The position numbers and the translations under genes were made by a program. Shown piece after piece: positions 47,858 through 59,639 of a DNA stretch of 64,000 nt. Position 1 is the stretch's first letter; each line of letters begins with the position of its first letter. Source of the stretch: Lytechinus variegatus. Lineage: Eukaryota; Echinodermata; Echinoidea; Temnopleuroida; Toxopneustidae. The stretch is taken from assembly GCF_018143015.1 (NCBI RefSeq), contig NC_054744.1, positions 5,391,059 through 5,455,058 on the forward strand, in the 5' to 3' direction. Below the pieces are notes generated by a model, which was not told where the DNA came from, did no database searches, and was given only the letters and a program-made list of their open reading frames with translations.

Positions 47858-48000
47858 CCGTTGCAGAAAGAGTTGCAATCAATTGCAACTCTAAAAATCA
47901 TGCGCAACTTGATTTTCAACGAATCAGCAGTGCGCATTTGAGACTTGCGATTGATTTTTTGGTTTGCGTTTAATCGCAACTATTTCTGCAACGGACCCCT
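47858..48000. mobile_element. TTGCAAC-type MITE, copy 2 (upstream of gene H)
   Basis: Left ggggccgttgcagaaagagt and right actatttctgcaacggaccc are inverse, with more inverse pairs inside. It lies about 400 bp upstream of the TATA box. Related sequence lies upstream of gene D. Confidence 0.65.
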
Positions 48001-48597
48001 AAAGAGAGAAAGAGAGCTTTCACCCTTTTTTTAAAGTTCGAGGCAACTATGTTCATGGCCGATATTTTTTTTCATGGAAACAGAAACAAACTAAAGGAAT
48101 TAGAAAATTGCTAGAAAATGCAATGTACTAAAGTATATGACAGGCAAAATCATCAAGGAGTGAATTCTATGAAATGGGATAAAAAGTTTCAATTTTGATA
48201 ATCCTGTATATAACTCCGACGGAAACGTGAGTGACAGTGTATTTTCAAATCTAACTTAAACTTTATTTTCAAATTTATTATTGAAGAAAAAAGCATATAA
48301 AGATAAGGGGCCCACGGAAGGGTTTCAAAAGTGGGGAGCTGAGCAAAAAGTGGGGGGGGGGGGGTGAGGGGCTGATCATGGTCATGCAAAAAATGTCAAC
48401 CAGATGGTCCTTTTTTACGTTTCGTACACAGCTATAGCCCCCACCCCCACTGCTCCATATACGTTGGTAAATTGATATTTGGACCAATTTAAAGGTGGTA
48501 TTTCGGGCTGAACATATATCATTTGAAGATATAATATCAGACAAACACATCATTGAATATGTGATCGAAATCGGACTAGGAATAACAAATTTACGAC

Positions 48598-49304
48598 ACT
48601 ACAGTGCGTATATAAAAAAAAAGTTTACACTTTGAAAAAGCCCTGGGAATTAAAAAATATGCAACATGTGTGTAATTTTAGTAAGCACAACATTTACCCT
48701 TTTGGTGCCAGCTGGATCTGAGGACATAACTAAATCTGAACAAAAGTTTATATCACACATCTCCAGCATTTTTTCACTAAGTTTTCATCATTTAAAGTGG
48801 GTTTACATTTCATTTTTTATTTAATACTTGTTTCTCCGCACCTTTTCCAAGCTTGACAATGATTAGCAAAATGAAAATCAAGCCTAAGCCATTTTATGTA
48901 AATCACAGCTCCGTGTAAAGCAAATATCGTCTTGATGGCCTCGGTTTGTGGAGGAGTGGGGGTGTGGCGCAATGCACTCTTCGAAGTGTTTTGGGCAAGG
49001 AAACAAGTTAAAAAGTAAAAGATATCTTCAAATCAATTTTACTAGCTAAATTCAAACGTGTTCTTAATGATTAAGGTCTACTTTTATTCGCATAACTATT
49101 TCAAAGTTCTGCGCAAATCCTTTTTCACTTACTTTTTAAAAGTAAGTGGTGCTCACTCAAGCGGAAATATTTTTCGACAGTTACATCGTCATTGCTTAAA
49201 TGGATCTGTACCAATGTTAAAACGTGGAAAAATCTTCAGGATAATACAAATTTATAATTTTACAGGATTTTTCTAAGTGTATTTTTTTTTGGATACGCAC
49301 TGTA
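48598..49304. mobile_element. ~700-bp Tc1/mariner-like non-autonomous element
   Basis: Left tacagtgcgtatataaaaaa and right ttttttggatacgcactgta are inverse. TA occurs at both ends. Its right end abuts the next element directly. Confidence 0.6.
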
Positions 49305-51330
49305 CAGCGCGTCCCAAAAAAAATGTCCCTCTGACATAGGACTGAATTAATTCTAAAATGTGGTAGGATTCTCAAATAAATGTTCATGAGTAGAAAGCTC
49401 ATTTCATGTTCTAACTTTTATGAAAATTTCATTGGTCACGCTTCAGCGGTTTTGAATACACACTCTGTTACGTAACAGTGGTGCATTTTAGCTCATTCCA
49501 AGTTTGCAGCATTAGGTGGTTTCAGACCGCCTCGAAGTTCGCCAGTTCCAGGTATTCTCTGATCGGGAAATTTACCCCGATCAGAAAATACCAGGTATTT
49601 TGGTAATGTGAAAGCAAACTACGCGTAATCTCCCCGAAAGAAAATACCCGCTAAATAGTAGGTACTTGGCGAAATTACGAGAACTTTCGTGGGGATTTTT
49701 CCAAGGTCGCAGGTATTTTGGCAATGTGAAAGCAAATTACGGGAACTTTTATCCCAGCGTGTCGTTGGGCGCGGCGGCGTGGGTGGCTGCTGGGCTCGTG
49801 ATTTTGAATCTCCCGCCTTGCCTGCTTATCAGACCACACTGCGCATGCTCGTAACTTCGGGAACTTATCCCGAAGGTTGTGTTTCGGGGCGGTCTGAATG
49901 CAGGAATAATTAACGGGTATTTTTTAGCCTTACAAAGTTCTCGTAATTTAACGGGGATTCTTGTGATCGAGGCGGTTTGAAACCGCCTATTAGGCGGTTT
50001 CAAACCGCCTCGATCACAAGAATCCCCGTTAAATTACGAGAACTTTTAAAGGCTAAAAAATACCCGTTAATTATTCCTGCATTCACACCGCCCCGAAACA
50101 CATCCTTCGGGATAAGTTCCCGAAGTTACGAGCATGCGCAGTGTGGTCTGATAAACAGGCAAGGCGGGAAATTCAAAATCACTAGCCCAGCAGCCACCCA
50201 CGCCGCCGCGCCCAACGACACGCTGGGATAAAAGTTCCCGTAATTTGCTTTCACATCGCCAAAATACCTGCGACCTTGGAAAAATCCCCACGAAAGTTCT
50301 CGTAATTTCGCCAAGTACCTACTATTTAGCGGGTATTTTCTTTCGGGGAGATTACGCGTAGTTTGCTTTCACATTACCAAAATACCTGGTATTTTCTGAT
50401 CGGGGTAAATTTCCCGATCAGAGAATACCTGGAACTGGCGAACTTCGAGGCGGTCTGAAACCACCTATTGATGCATTTCTTCAATGTCTATGGCATGTTA
50501 ACCCCCATTCTTACATCCAGGATCTGAGCAGGGATAATTCCCTATTCATATCTAGGCTCATCAAATCATAAACTTGAGCATGTTCAGAAGGACAAGAAAC
50601 ATAAAAAATTAAGTTTGTTTGATGATTGATAAGGGGAATCAGTGCACCAACTTGAAAGAAAATGTGAATGATGGATGAGTACAATAAGCTGAAAAAGGGG
50701 AATCAACAAGTTAATCACCCTTTGCAAAAAGGAACTATACCACAGAAAATTTGGACTTTTTTCTTTTAAAAAGTTACACTGCATTATTGAACTTGACCTC
50801 AGTAGCTAATTAACTAAAAAAAGTAATGAAAACAAAAATGCAGTATTGTTGGAATTATGCATGAAACAGACATGACCCGTTGTCTCAATCATTGTGCATC
50901 TCCCGTTTATCAAACATGAAATGAACTGTCAATACTGTTTTTGCCCTTCTGAACATGCTCAAGGTTGTGATTTGATGAGCCTGGTTAGATCATGGAGATT
51001 TCCCTGGTCAGATCAGGGAATTCCTTGGTCAGAACAAGGAGATAGAGGTGAAATCTCCTTGGTCAGAATGGTCAAAGGTGGTTGATATGCAAGAAAGTGC
51101 AGAACACAAAGCAGTGTTGCATGCATATAAACTTGGAATGGGTTGAAAAGCACCACTGTTACATAATAGGCTGTGTATTCAAAACCACTGAAGCAAGACC
51201 AATGAAATTTTTTATAGAAGTTAGGACATGAGATGGGCTTCCTATATCCATACATTTCATTGAGAATAATTTTTATTTTTGGAAGTTATAAAGCCGCATA
51301 TCAGAGGGACATTTTTTTTGGGACGCACTG
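49305..51330. mobile_element. ~2-kb long-TIR Tc1/mariner-like element with nested palindrome
   Basis: Left cagcgcgtcccaaaaaaaat and right attttttttgggacgcactg are inverse and flanked by TA. Inverted similarity continues about 200 bp inward (for example aatttcattggt.acgcttcagcgg on the left against its inverse near 51180-51210). No transposase seen. The 953-bp palindrome at 49514-50466 is inserted inside its left half. Confidence 0.75.
49514..50466. mobile_element. 953-bp palindrome: two 475-bp MITE copies head to head
   Basis: Copy 1 is 49514-49988 and copy 2 is 49992-50466, inverse to one another with few differences. Each copy begins and ends with its own inverted repeat (aggcggtttcaaaccgcct type). 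ATT stands before copy 1, between the copies and after copy 2, as a 3-bp target duplication would. Open frames on both strands mirror each other and are artefacts. The 3-bp duplication and short TIRs suggest a PIF/Harbinger-like group (inference). Confidence 0.85.
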
Positions 51331-51334
51331 TATA

Positions 51335-52690
51335 AAGGCTTTCATTATTTCGGTGACACAGTTCGATCTATGTATGCCTTCATGGATATTCCCCAATCGT
51401 TCTTTTGTATATGGAATTTATTGTCTAAAATTATTAATTCAAATTTTGTCCATATTATTAAGCTGGATTCACATCTGATTGAATGCATTAGATATTCAAT
51501 GCTGCAACTTTTTTTTAAGAGAGACATATATCATAAAAACAAGTTTGAAGATATGAAAAAGGCCTAATTATTATTTCGTGTAAAAACATAAGAAAATCAA
51601 AGGAATAGCGGGGAAATGACGTATAATCACTTAATCAATTCACCTATAATGAATATTACGACGACGTGATAGAACTGTTTTCTAAAAATATTGTTAAAAC
51701 TGCAAAATTCAATAACCTAGTTATCAGATTATGGTGAAATTATCAGCATTTTGCTCCGTTAAGTTTAGTACACTAATTTTATTTAAATGTAACAATTTTC
51801 AGCCCTTGTTAGTTGGTTATCAAAATTTTTGAGTGTATAGATTTACAATTTTGTATCGTAATATATAAATACTCGAAAATAAAGGTGTTTTCTTTCCCAT
51901 AAGTCGTTGGGCTTCATGGGATCATATCATGCAAAAACGATACTAGAGGTGATCGATGTATTGAGAGGTGATCGATGTCCGCTTGTCCATCCTTCATTCC
52001 AAAATACCCCCCCCCCCCAAAAAAAAAAAAAAGGCTGGAAATCTGAGTTCGGCCATTCATTTCTCCCAACTCCCAATGTTACACATTGCATAATTAATAT
52101 CATTCAAAAGATCATTTAATTCTCTTTAAAATGATACCATACTTATTATGATCATGCCATTACGAAAAGAACAAAATTCATAAGCGTTGAATGAGGTCTG
52201 AGTTGAAAAGCTGCAAAGCGAGCGGAAATGGTCATGAAGAGTCAATAAAGAACATGTTTCTTTTGTCTGTATCTAGTAAGATGAAAATCCATTCAAATCA
52301 AGCCCCTTGTTCTTTATTTTTGATGTTTTGTTGTGGTAAATGCAGTGATGGTTCGGTGAGATAACATGGTGCGAGTCGTGTTTTGAAATACTCATGCATT
52401 TTTGTTGTGTTTGGTTGCGCAGATGTGTATTTGAATTGATTCCATGTTAATGTTAAGGTGCATGAAAACAAAAGAAACCGCTGAGCAACTCACTCATCAC
52501 CATGGAAATAAAGAACAGTGACTTTCAATAATGCGTCATTTTGCAAGTGAACCATAATCATATCATGTAGGGGTATCATTTTAAAGAAAATTAAATTATC
52601 TATTCATTGGTATCAATCACACCTTAATATTCACAAAAACCAAGGAGGGATTATTGATCATAGTCAGATTTCCAAACTTTGTTTTGGAAT
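51335..52690. other. gene-free AT-rich stretch
   Basis: No exon recognised. A c10/a14 homopolymer junction lies near 52008-52033. Confidence 0.5.
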
Positions 52691-52699
52691 AGTTTATAT

Positions 52700-53160
52700 C
52701 CCTACTAGAAAGAACAAAATGTGATCACAGTGAGTTCACATAGTTGACTATGTGAAAATATTCACACTGTTCAAATAATCAAATTCATCAGTAAGAAAAT
52801 ATTTTCACAATGTGGACAAGTCAACAATGTGACTGTTCAAAGCATGTTCACATTGTCAAGTATTATAATCAAAATATTTTCACATAGTCAACTATGTGAA
52901 AATATTTACACTGTTGAAATACTCAAATTCAACAGTAAGAAAATATTTTCACAATGTGGACACCTCAACAATGTGACTGTTCACAGCATGTTCACATGGT
53001 CGATTATGTAGTGAATATTTTCACATAGTTGACTATGTGAAAATATTCACACTGTTGAAATACTTAAATTCAACAGTGTGAAAATATTTTCACAATGTAG
53101 ACACCTCAACAATGTGACTGTTCACAGCGTGTTCACATGGTTGATGTGTTGAAATACTAG
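52700..53160 (+). mobile_element. CACTGTT-type inverted-repeat element, copy 4
   Basis: Left end ccctactagaaagaacaaaa. About three tandem units with 'catagttgactatgtg' palindromes and ttcaacagtgtgaaa stems. The right terminal repeat is not clear. It is more diverged than the copy at 37580. Confidence 0.7.
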
Positions 53161-53179
53161 ATCTGAAAAATGGGCGCAT

Positions 53180-53590
53180 ACATTCGTAATTCCGAAGCTT
53201 CGTTATTCCGAAGGTTCGGATATTCTGAAGGTTCTTTATTCCGAAGGTTCGTTAGTCCGAAAACGAAGTGAGGTTCGTAATTCTGAATGTTCGTTAATCC
53301 GAAAGAGAAATGAGGTTCGTAATTCCGAAGGTTTGTTAGTCCGAAAACTAAATGATTAACTAACCTTATTTCGTTTTCGGATTAACGAACCTTTGGAACA
53401 ACGAACTTTATTTCGTTTTCGAATTATCGAATCTTCGGAATAACGCCACAAATGTTCGGATTAACGAACCCTTCTACGTTTTCGGATTAATGAACATCGA
53501 GGTATAGGCAATTTACGTGTTTCGGAATTACGAACCATCGGAATAAAGAACCTTCAGAATTACGATCCTTCGGAATTACAAAGTGTAACC
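53180..53590. mobile_element. palindromic ttcgg(a/t)ataacgaa repeat cluster
   Basis: Dense motifs such as gttattccgaaggttcg on the left half and ttcggaataacgaac-like inverses on the right half, so the whole block can fold. Probably a MITE with amplified subrepeats. Confidence 0.65.
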
Positions 53591-54922
53591 GAAAATGGGG
53601 GATCATCAATGCGGCACGTCCCTGTACCACCAATATATGTGAGTGCCCCATCCCCCCGGGCACTACCTCTCAACAGTTGTAGTCATTGGCGGCGGAAGCC
53701 CAAAAATTAGGGGGAGTCCACCTAAAAAAAAATTGGGGGGGGGGATGGAAACAGGTAAAAAATTGAACAAGCCAGAAAAAAAGGTTAGCAACCTAAATTT
53801 TAGGAGTGGATAACCTAAATTTTTTTTGACAAGCAAAAAAAAACATTGGTCATAAACTTGAATTTAGGGGGGCGCAGGAAACAAAATTGACAAGCAAAAA
53901 AGGTTTTCGACCAACAGATTTAGGGGTGACACGTCCCTCCCGCCGACTATGGTTGTAGAAGGTCCATGCTCTTATAGTCACACTCTCTCGATAGGTTCAT
54001 CCCCTTTCCTCTTACACTCATATTATAATTAACCTATTTAAATACTAACATTGGATACAGTTCTTCAGCGTTTTTTTTTTATATCTTTTAACCATTTTAT
54101 TACAGTATACAAAGAAAACTGACATACAAGACTCGGGAATTATTGTAAAAAAAATACATCGTTATACAATCCTTATACAAGTTGAAGGGAACCAATAAAA
54201 CTACACAACCTGTTTTTGGAATACACAAAATCTTCAACGAATTTAGCTACATGACTCCTTTCGTCTATGATACATCTTTATCAAAGATAAGGCCAACATT
54301 GGAAAAACTAGTAAGACTTCAAAATTTGGTACTAAATCATGAAGGTTATGATCCACAGATCTCCATTCAGTCACTCATCATAAAAAACGCCATTCAAATC
54401 TTCATACCCAACCGCAATCCTGAATGCATGATTGAATTAAGGATTCTCAACCATTTTGCCAAACTGACTTTAGGTTGCACCAATTCTTGTATTAGCTATG
54501 ATGTTCCTTTACTTTCCTTTGTTTTGCATTTCCAGCAATTAAGGAATTCAACGACTTAAAGAACTGGAGAATGGGTGAAATGTATCCTCCTTGCATTTTG
54601 ACATTTGTATAGCGATCAACTTATGGGAGTGGGTTATTCCATCAGCTCCCCCCCCCACAGATGACCCAAAAATGAAAAATTTTGTCCTTTGCCACGGACA
54701 GGAAAGCTTCCCCTTTGCTGGCAATATGCAAGGTCATTATAACAGTACACACATTTCACAAAACATATGGGACCTAGATGTATACTGATGCACGCAATGG
54801 AACATTATCAATAGTGAACCATAAGAAATGTGAAATTAATTGTAGCCCGTCCAGGGTCCCGTAACACAAAGATTAGCAATTATGAATAGCAAATATGATG
54901 AGAGAACACTTCTGATTGGTTC

Positions 54923-55140
54923 CTGGGGGGTGTTTCACAAAGATTTAAGTATGACTTAGGTCGCACTTAAATGTCGACGCGTACATGATATGCAACGCGC
55001 AATCTTATTGATCAATACGCAGTAGTGCGCGTCATCTTGGCATGATCTGACCAATGCTGTCATGCCTTTTATACTGCGCGCAACTAGACATTTAAGTGCG
55101 ACTCTAAGTCATACTTAAATCTTTGTGAAACACCCCCCTG
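54923..55140. mobile_element. 218-bp palindromic MITE (gtgtttcacaaagattt ends)
   Basis: Left ctggggggtgtttcacaaag and right ctttgtgaaacaccccc are inverse over about 60 bp. Confidence 0.85.
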
Positions 55141-55299
55141 GTCAGTATTTTGCGCCACATGCGCATGGAATATTGATCTTGATTGGTCAGTTCATTTATT
55201 GATTGATCGCTAATCTTTGTGTTTCGGAGCCCAGAACTGTGTGCGCCTCAGCGGTAAAAAGAGTGGAGGATCATGTGCACAGATTGTGTGCCGGGATCC

Positions 55300-55430
55300 G
55301 TTTCATAAAGCTATTCGAAAGTTAAGAACGACTAGCGATCCTTTCTTACGCGTTGAACCATCACCACAAGAAAGGATCACCAGTCGTTTTTAAGTCGCTC
55401 TTAACTTACGGACAGCTTTATGAAACACCC
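55300..55430. mobile_element. 131-bp palindromic MITE (gtttcataaagct type), copy 2
   Basis: Left gtttcataaagctattcgaa and right cggacagctttatgaaac are inverse. Same family as 38408-38571. Confidence 0.8.
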
Positions 55431-55710
55431 ACCTAGAATGACTGATATATCCAATGACAAGAGGTTATCACCCGAGGGGTGCCACTTCCATTTACGAGAG
55501 GATATCATGCGATTTCAAAGAAACACATAAAAACTGCCTCTTTTACAAGATTGGGCATTTTATGTACATAGTAATGTAGTAAGGTGTCAAAAACACTGAA
55601 ATACTGAAAAAGGGTACATTCCGCTGGAATGCTATATGTTTACGGATCAACTTGCGAGGGTGTTATTGCTGGGGCTGTTAATTTCTCTTTTCTTGTTTAG
55701 GGGGCCAACT

Positions 55711-55880
55711 TTAAGGACTGGTCACACCGCCCGAGCGTTGTTGGAGCGGTCGTGGAGCGGAGAGAAAAAAATCATCACCGCTCGCTACCATTCACCATTT
55801 TCGATTTTTCCCCAATTTTGTGAGTGATATACCGCTCCACGACCGCTCCAACAACACTCGGGCGGTGTGACCAGGCCTTA
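55711..55880. mobile_element. 170-bp palindromic MITE (ttaaggactggtcacaccg ends)
   Basis: Left ttaaggactggtcacaccgc and right ggtgtgaccaggccttaa are inverse, continuing through gagcggtcgtggagcgg. Confidence 0.85.
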
Positions 55881-56199
55881 AGGAAATATTCTCAAGTGGG
55901 CCATTCTGTTTCAAATGGTTGTTTGTTAAAGGGTGCATTTTCAGAACATGGAAAATAATTGTTTAGGGTGCTTATAACGCCCCCCCCACAGATGCACATG
56001 ATATCCACTTGTCAATGGAAGTGGCCCCCTGGGGGGTAATCTATGACTCCTTAGATACGTACAATGTATTCATACATGTATGGTTTTTGTCCCGAGTGTA
56101 AAAAGCAGATGGCAGTTGAGAACATTCCTCTGTAAAAATGTCTTTTTGCAGAGTGAACATGCATATGGCTCTTTCTCCTTTGTAGGTTAGATGAGACTT

Positions 56200-58019
56200 G
56201 GGAGTACTTTTGTTTTATTGTCTTTTCGCAATGTGAACATTCACACAGCTTTTCTTATTAATGGGTAAGGAGAAGTTTATCTATAAAGTGCCCTTTTAAG
56301 TGTAAATACCTTTTGCAGTGTGAATACTCGTGTGGTCTTCCTCCTGTTTGTAAAAGGAGATGAATATTGAGAAAACTCTTCTATGAAAATGTCTTTTATG
56401 CAGTGTGAACATTCATATGGCTTTTCTCCCGAGGCGAGTCCTTCCAAGCTTGTGTGTAGATGCTTTTTTTTGCTCTGTGAACACTCTTGTAGTATTTCCC
56501 CTGCATGTAATGGTAGATGATGGTTGAATACAGCCTTCCATGATATGTCTTTTTGTGGTATGAACAGTCATATTTCTTTTCTTCTGTGTGATTTTGTAGA
56601 TGTATTTAGAATTTTTTGCATGTATATTCCGTTTCAAAATGTGAACAAATGTGGCTTTTCTCATTTGTGGGTAAGGAGGTGTTTCCTCAAGTGACTCTTC
56701 CGTGAAAATTTCTTTTGGCAATGTGAACATTCATGTGTCTTTTCTCCTGTGTGCAAGAGCAGATGACAGTTGAGACCACTCTTCCATGAAAATGTCTTTT
56801 TGCAGTGTGAACATTTGTGTGGTCTTTCTCCTGAGTGGGTTACAAGATGACTCTGTAAATTGCACTTCTGTGAAAATTTCTTTTGGCATTGTGAACATTT
56901 AAGTGACTTTTCTCCTGTGTGCAAGAGAAGATGACGTTTGAGACCACTCATCCATGAAAATGTCTTTTTGCAGTGTGAAAATTGTGTGGCTTTTCTCTCA
57001 AGTGTGTTTCAAGATGACTCTGTAAATTGCATTTCTGTGAAAATTTCTTTTGACATTGTCAACATTCATGTGTCTTTTCTCCTGTGTGCAAGAGCAAATG
57101 ACGGTTGAGACCACTCTTACATGAAAATGTCTTTTTGCAGTGTGAACATTTGTGTGGCTTTTCTCCTGAGTGGGTTACAAGATGACTCTGTAACTGGCAC
57201 TTCAGTGAAAATTTATTTTGGCAATGTGTACATTCATGTGTCTTTTTTCCTGTGTGCAAGAGAATATGACAGTTGAGACCACTCTTCCATGAACATGTCT
57301 TTTTGCTGTGTGAACATTTGTGTGGTCTTTCTCCTGAGTGGGTTACAAGATGACTCTGTAAATTGCACTTCTGTGAAAATTTCTTTTGGCATTGTGAACA
57401 TTTAAGTGACTTTTCTCCTGTGTGCAAGAGAAGATGACGTTTGAGACCACTCATCCATGAAAATGTCTTTTCGTAGTGTGAACATTTGTGTGGCTTTTCT
57501 CCTGAGTGAGTTATTAGATGACTCAGTAAATGACACTTCTGTGAAAATGTCTTTCTTCAGTGTGAACATTTATATGGTTTTTCTTTTGCGTGGGCTTGAA
57601 GGTGTTTCGTTAGGTGACTCGTCCGTGTTAATGTCTTTTTATACTGTGAACACTCATTTTGCCTTTCTTCTGTGTGTATTAAGAGCAGATGACGTTTAAG
57701 ATAAATTTTTTCGTGAAAATGTTTTTTTGCAGTGTGAACATTCTAATGGCTTTTCTCCTGTGTGGGTTAAGAGAGCAGTGTTTGAATCTCTCTTGAGATC
57801 AAATTTCTTTTCATAGTGTGAAGATTTAAATTCCTTCTTTTCTTTGTGGTTTAGAAGAACATGGCAGTTGAGATCACTCTCTTTGGAAAATCTTTTCTCA
57901 CAATAGCAGCATTTATACATTTGTTTTCCTGTGATTAACTTTGTTTTGGGAAGCAGATATCCTTCACTGGGTCTAGAAGATTGATCTAAACTTTCTCCAG
58001 AATGTTCATGAAAGGTCAT
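56200..58019 (-). pseudogene. decayed C2H2 zinc-finger gene
   Basis: Read on the minus strand from 58019, a leader (MTFHEHSGESLDQSSRPSEG) is followed by C2H2 fingers with TGEKP-type linkers, such as YKCCYCEKRFSKESDLNCH. It parallels the leader of the intact neighbour (EKLNKSSRSSRSL). The frame is interrupted: a stop falls in a linker region near 57575, another replaces a Ser codon after THEC at about 57060, and frames shift again near 56960 and below 56660. Finger remnants continue to about 56200. The start at 58019 is preceded by an in-frame stop. An internal duplication of about 230 bp (56740-56970 and 57253-57475) repeats fingers beginning SGLKRHLLLHTGEKSLKCSQ. I read it as a dying paralog of the gene at 59640. 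Unusual splicing could rescue parts, but several breaks make that unlikely. Confidence 0.75.
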
Positions 58020-58708
58020 GAATTAGCCACTCTCTGTGGACTCCCTAGGAAAGCTACTTAATAAAATAAAATAGAATTGAAATGAATAATTGCTAAAATA
58101 AAAATAATTTACACCTTACATGACATAACAACTATCAGTAACTTTTGATATGACATGCATTTTAAAACTTCACAACTGCAAACTCAATAGTTGCATATTT
58201 GGTTTCAAAAGTTGTGGAAGATCAGAAAGAAAAAGGCAGGAAACTGCAATTTTTTTGCACTGTGGACTTCTTGCTTAAAGCATCAAGTGATATAAGATAA
58301 AGGACCCATTTATGACGAAAAAGAAGAAAAAATACTGTGAGAGGGCCCTAGAAATCTGTAAATTCAAAGTATTCACAAAGACTCAACATCGTATGAAATA
58401 CAAAGATTTTTAACAGCCTCTAAAATTTTGTCAGATTTTAAAGTATGATTTACACTATCAATCCTCATCAAAGGTTGTTTGAAATGTTATTTTATGTGCT
58501 GTTCCAGCTTCTAGCTAAAATAACCCTCAATTAATCTTATTGATATGATTTCCTGACATAAAACAGACACTCCACTAGTGTTGATTGAAATAAATATTTG
58601 ATGTTCACCCATCCTCATTTCTTTCTGTTAATATAACAGATTTTCATTCCTTTTCTTTCCTGAAATATCCTTTTTGTGACAAATTTAAGAGACCTCTCAT
58701 TCTCTTCA

Positions 58709-59520
58709 TTAAGGGAAAGTCCACCCCAACTAATATTGATTTTAATCAAAGTAGAAAGCTAAAATAAGCACAATACTGATTGCATCAAAATCGGATGTAA
58801 AATAACTTGAGGGCGATTCCATGCTAGAAAAATCAGCAATTTTTTGCAACATATTTCAAAGTGCTGTCCAAACAAACAAGTAACTTCAATTTGTTTTGTG
58901 GTAATAATAAAGTACCACTGGGTAGTCATATAAAAAAATGACAACCAATAAAAAAATGTCCATGGGTGAATTAGAGGTAAAAATGTTGCGTGTCGTACGG
59001 AACATTTCTGAGTCCCGTACGACACATATTTTCACTCTTAGTTCACCCATAATCAAACATTCCTGTTCTTAATCAGTTTTTCACATGAATACATTATCAC
59101 TGAAAAGAAATATATATGTTTATTGCTCAAGCAATCAGCTAAGAGACTAGAAATTGTGGTCAAAATGTCCCGTACAACATTTCTAATTTTGATTAAATGT
59201 AAACATTTGTATGCTCCACACAATGAAATAAGAGAGTCAATGTCACTCATTCTTTATTTCCTTTGCATTCTCTTGTATGGGCTGTACAATATTTTAATTT
59301 TTGTAGATTCTTATGGGTTACAAAATAATAAAATTTCGTACTGCCATTGAGAATAAAATTATAATTAATGAAGTATTTCATACTTAATATACAATACAAA
59401 TTTTAAGTGGATGATGTCATCCTCATTTGCATACCGACCAGGATGTGCAAATTAACCGTCGTGACATTAGGTATAAAAGCTTCATAACTTTCTTAAAATC
59501 TTACATCCGATTTTTATTTT
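58709..59520. repeat. degenerate relative of the 61831 long-TIR element
   Basis: Starts gggaaagtccaccccaacta and includes 'atcaaaatcggatgtaaaat', both found in the element at 61831. An inverse 'acttacatccgattttta'-like segment is near 59500. It lies between the two zinc-finger genes. Confidence 0.5.
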
Positions 59521-59639
59521 AGATTTTAAATTTCGATTTTTTTCTCATTATTAAATAAAAGTAACGTCTTAAGACTTTCTTCGTAATCTCCATCCTCTGA
59601 ATGTAGATGTGTTTTCTCTTTCTTCAAGTGTATAGAAAT

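Noticed and set aside
47221-47979. 252-residue minus-strand frame
   Set aside because: It spans the promoter, exon 1 and donor site of gene H and a MITE; only the short exon 1 part is coding in the P16-like model.
49666-50314. Pairs of identical frames on opposite strands
   Set aside because: Direct consequence of the 953-bp palindrome.
54182-54559. 125-residue plus-strand frame with unbiased composition
   Set aside because: Looks more protein-like than most, but I recognise no family, splice context or second copy; not enough to call a gene.
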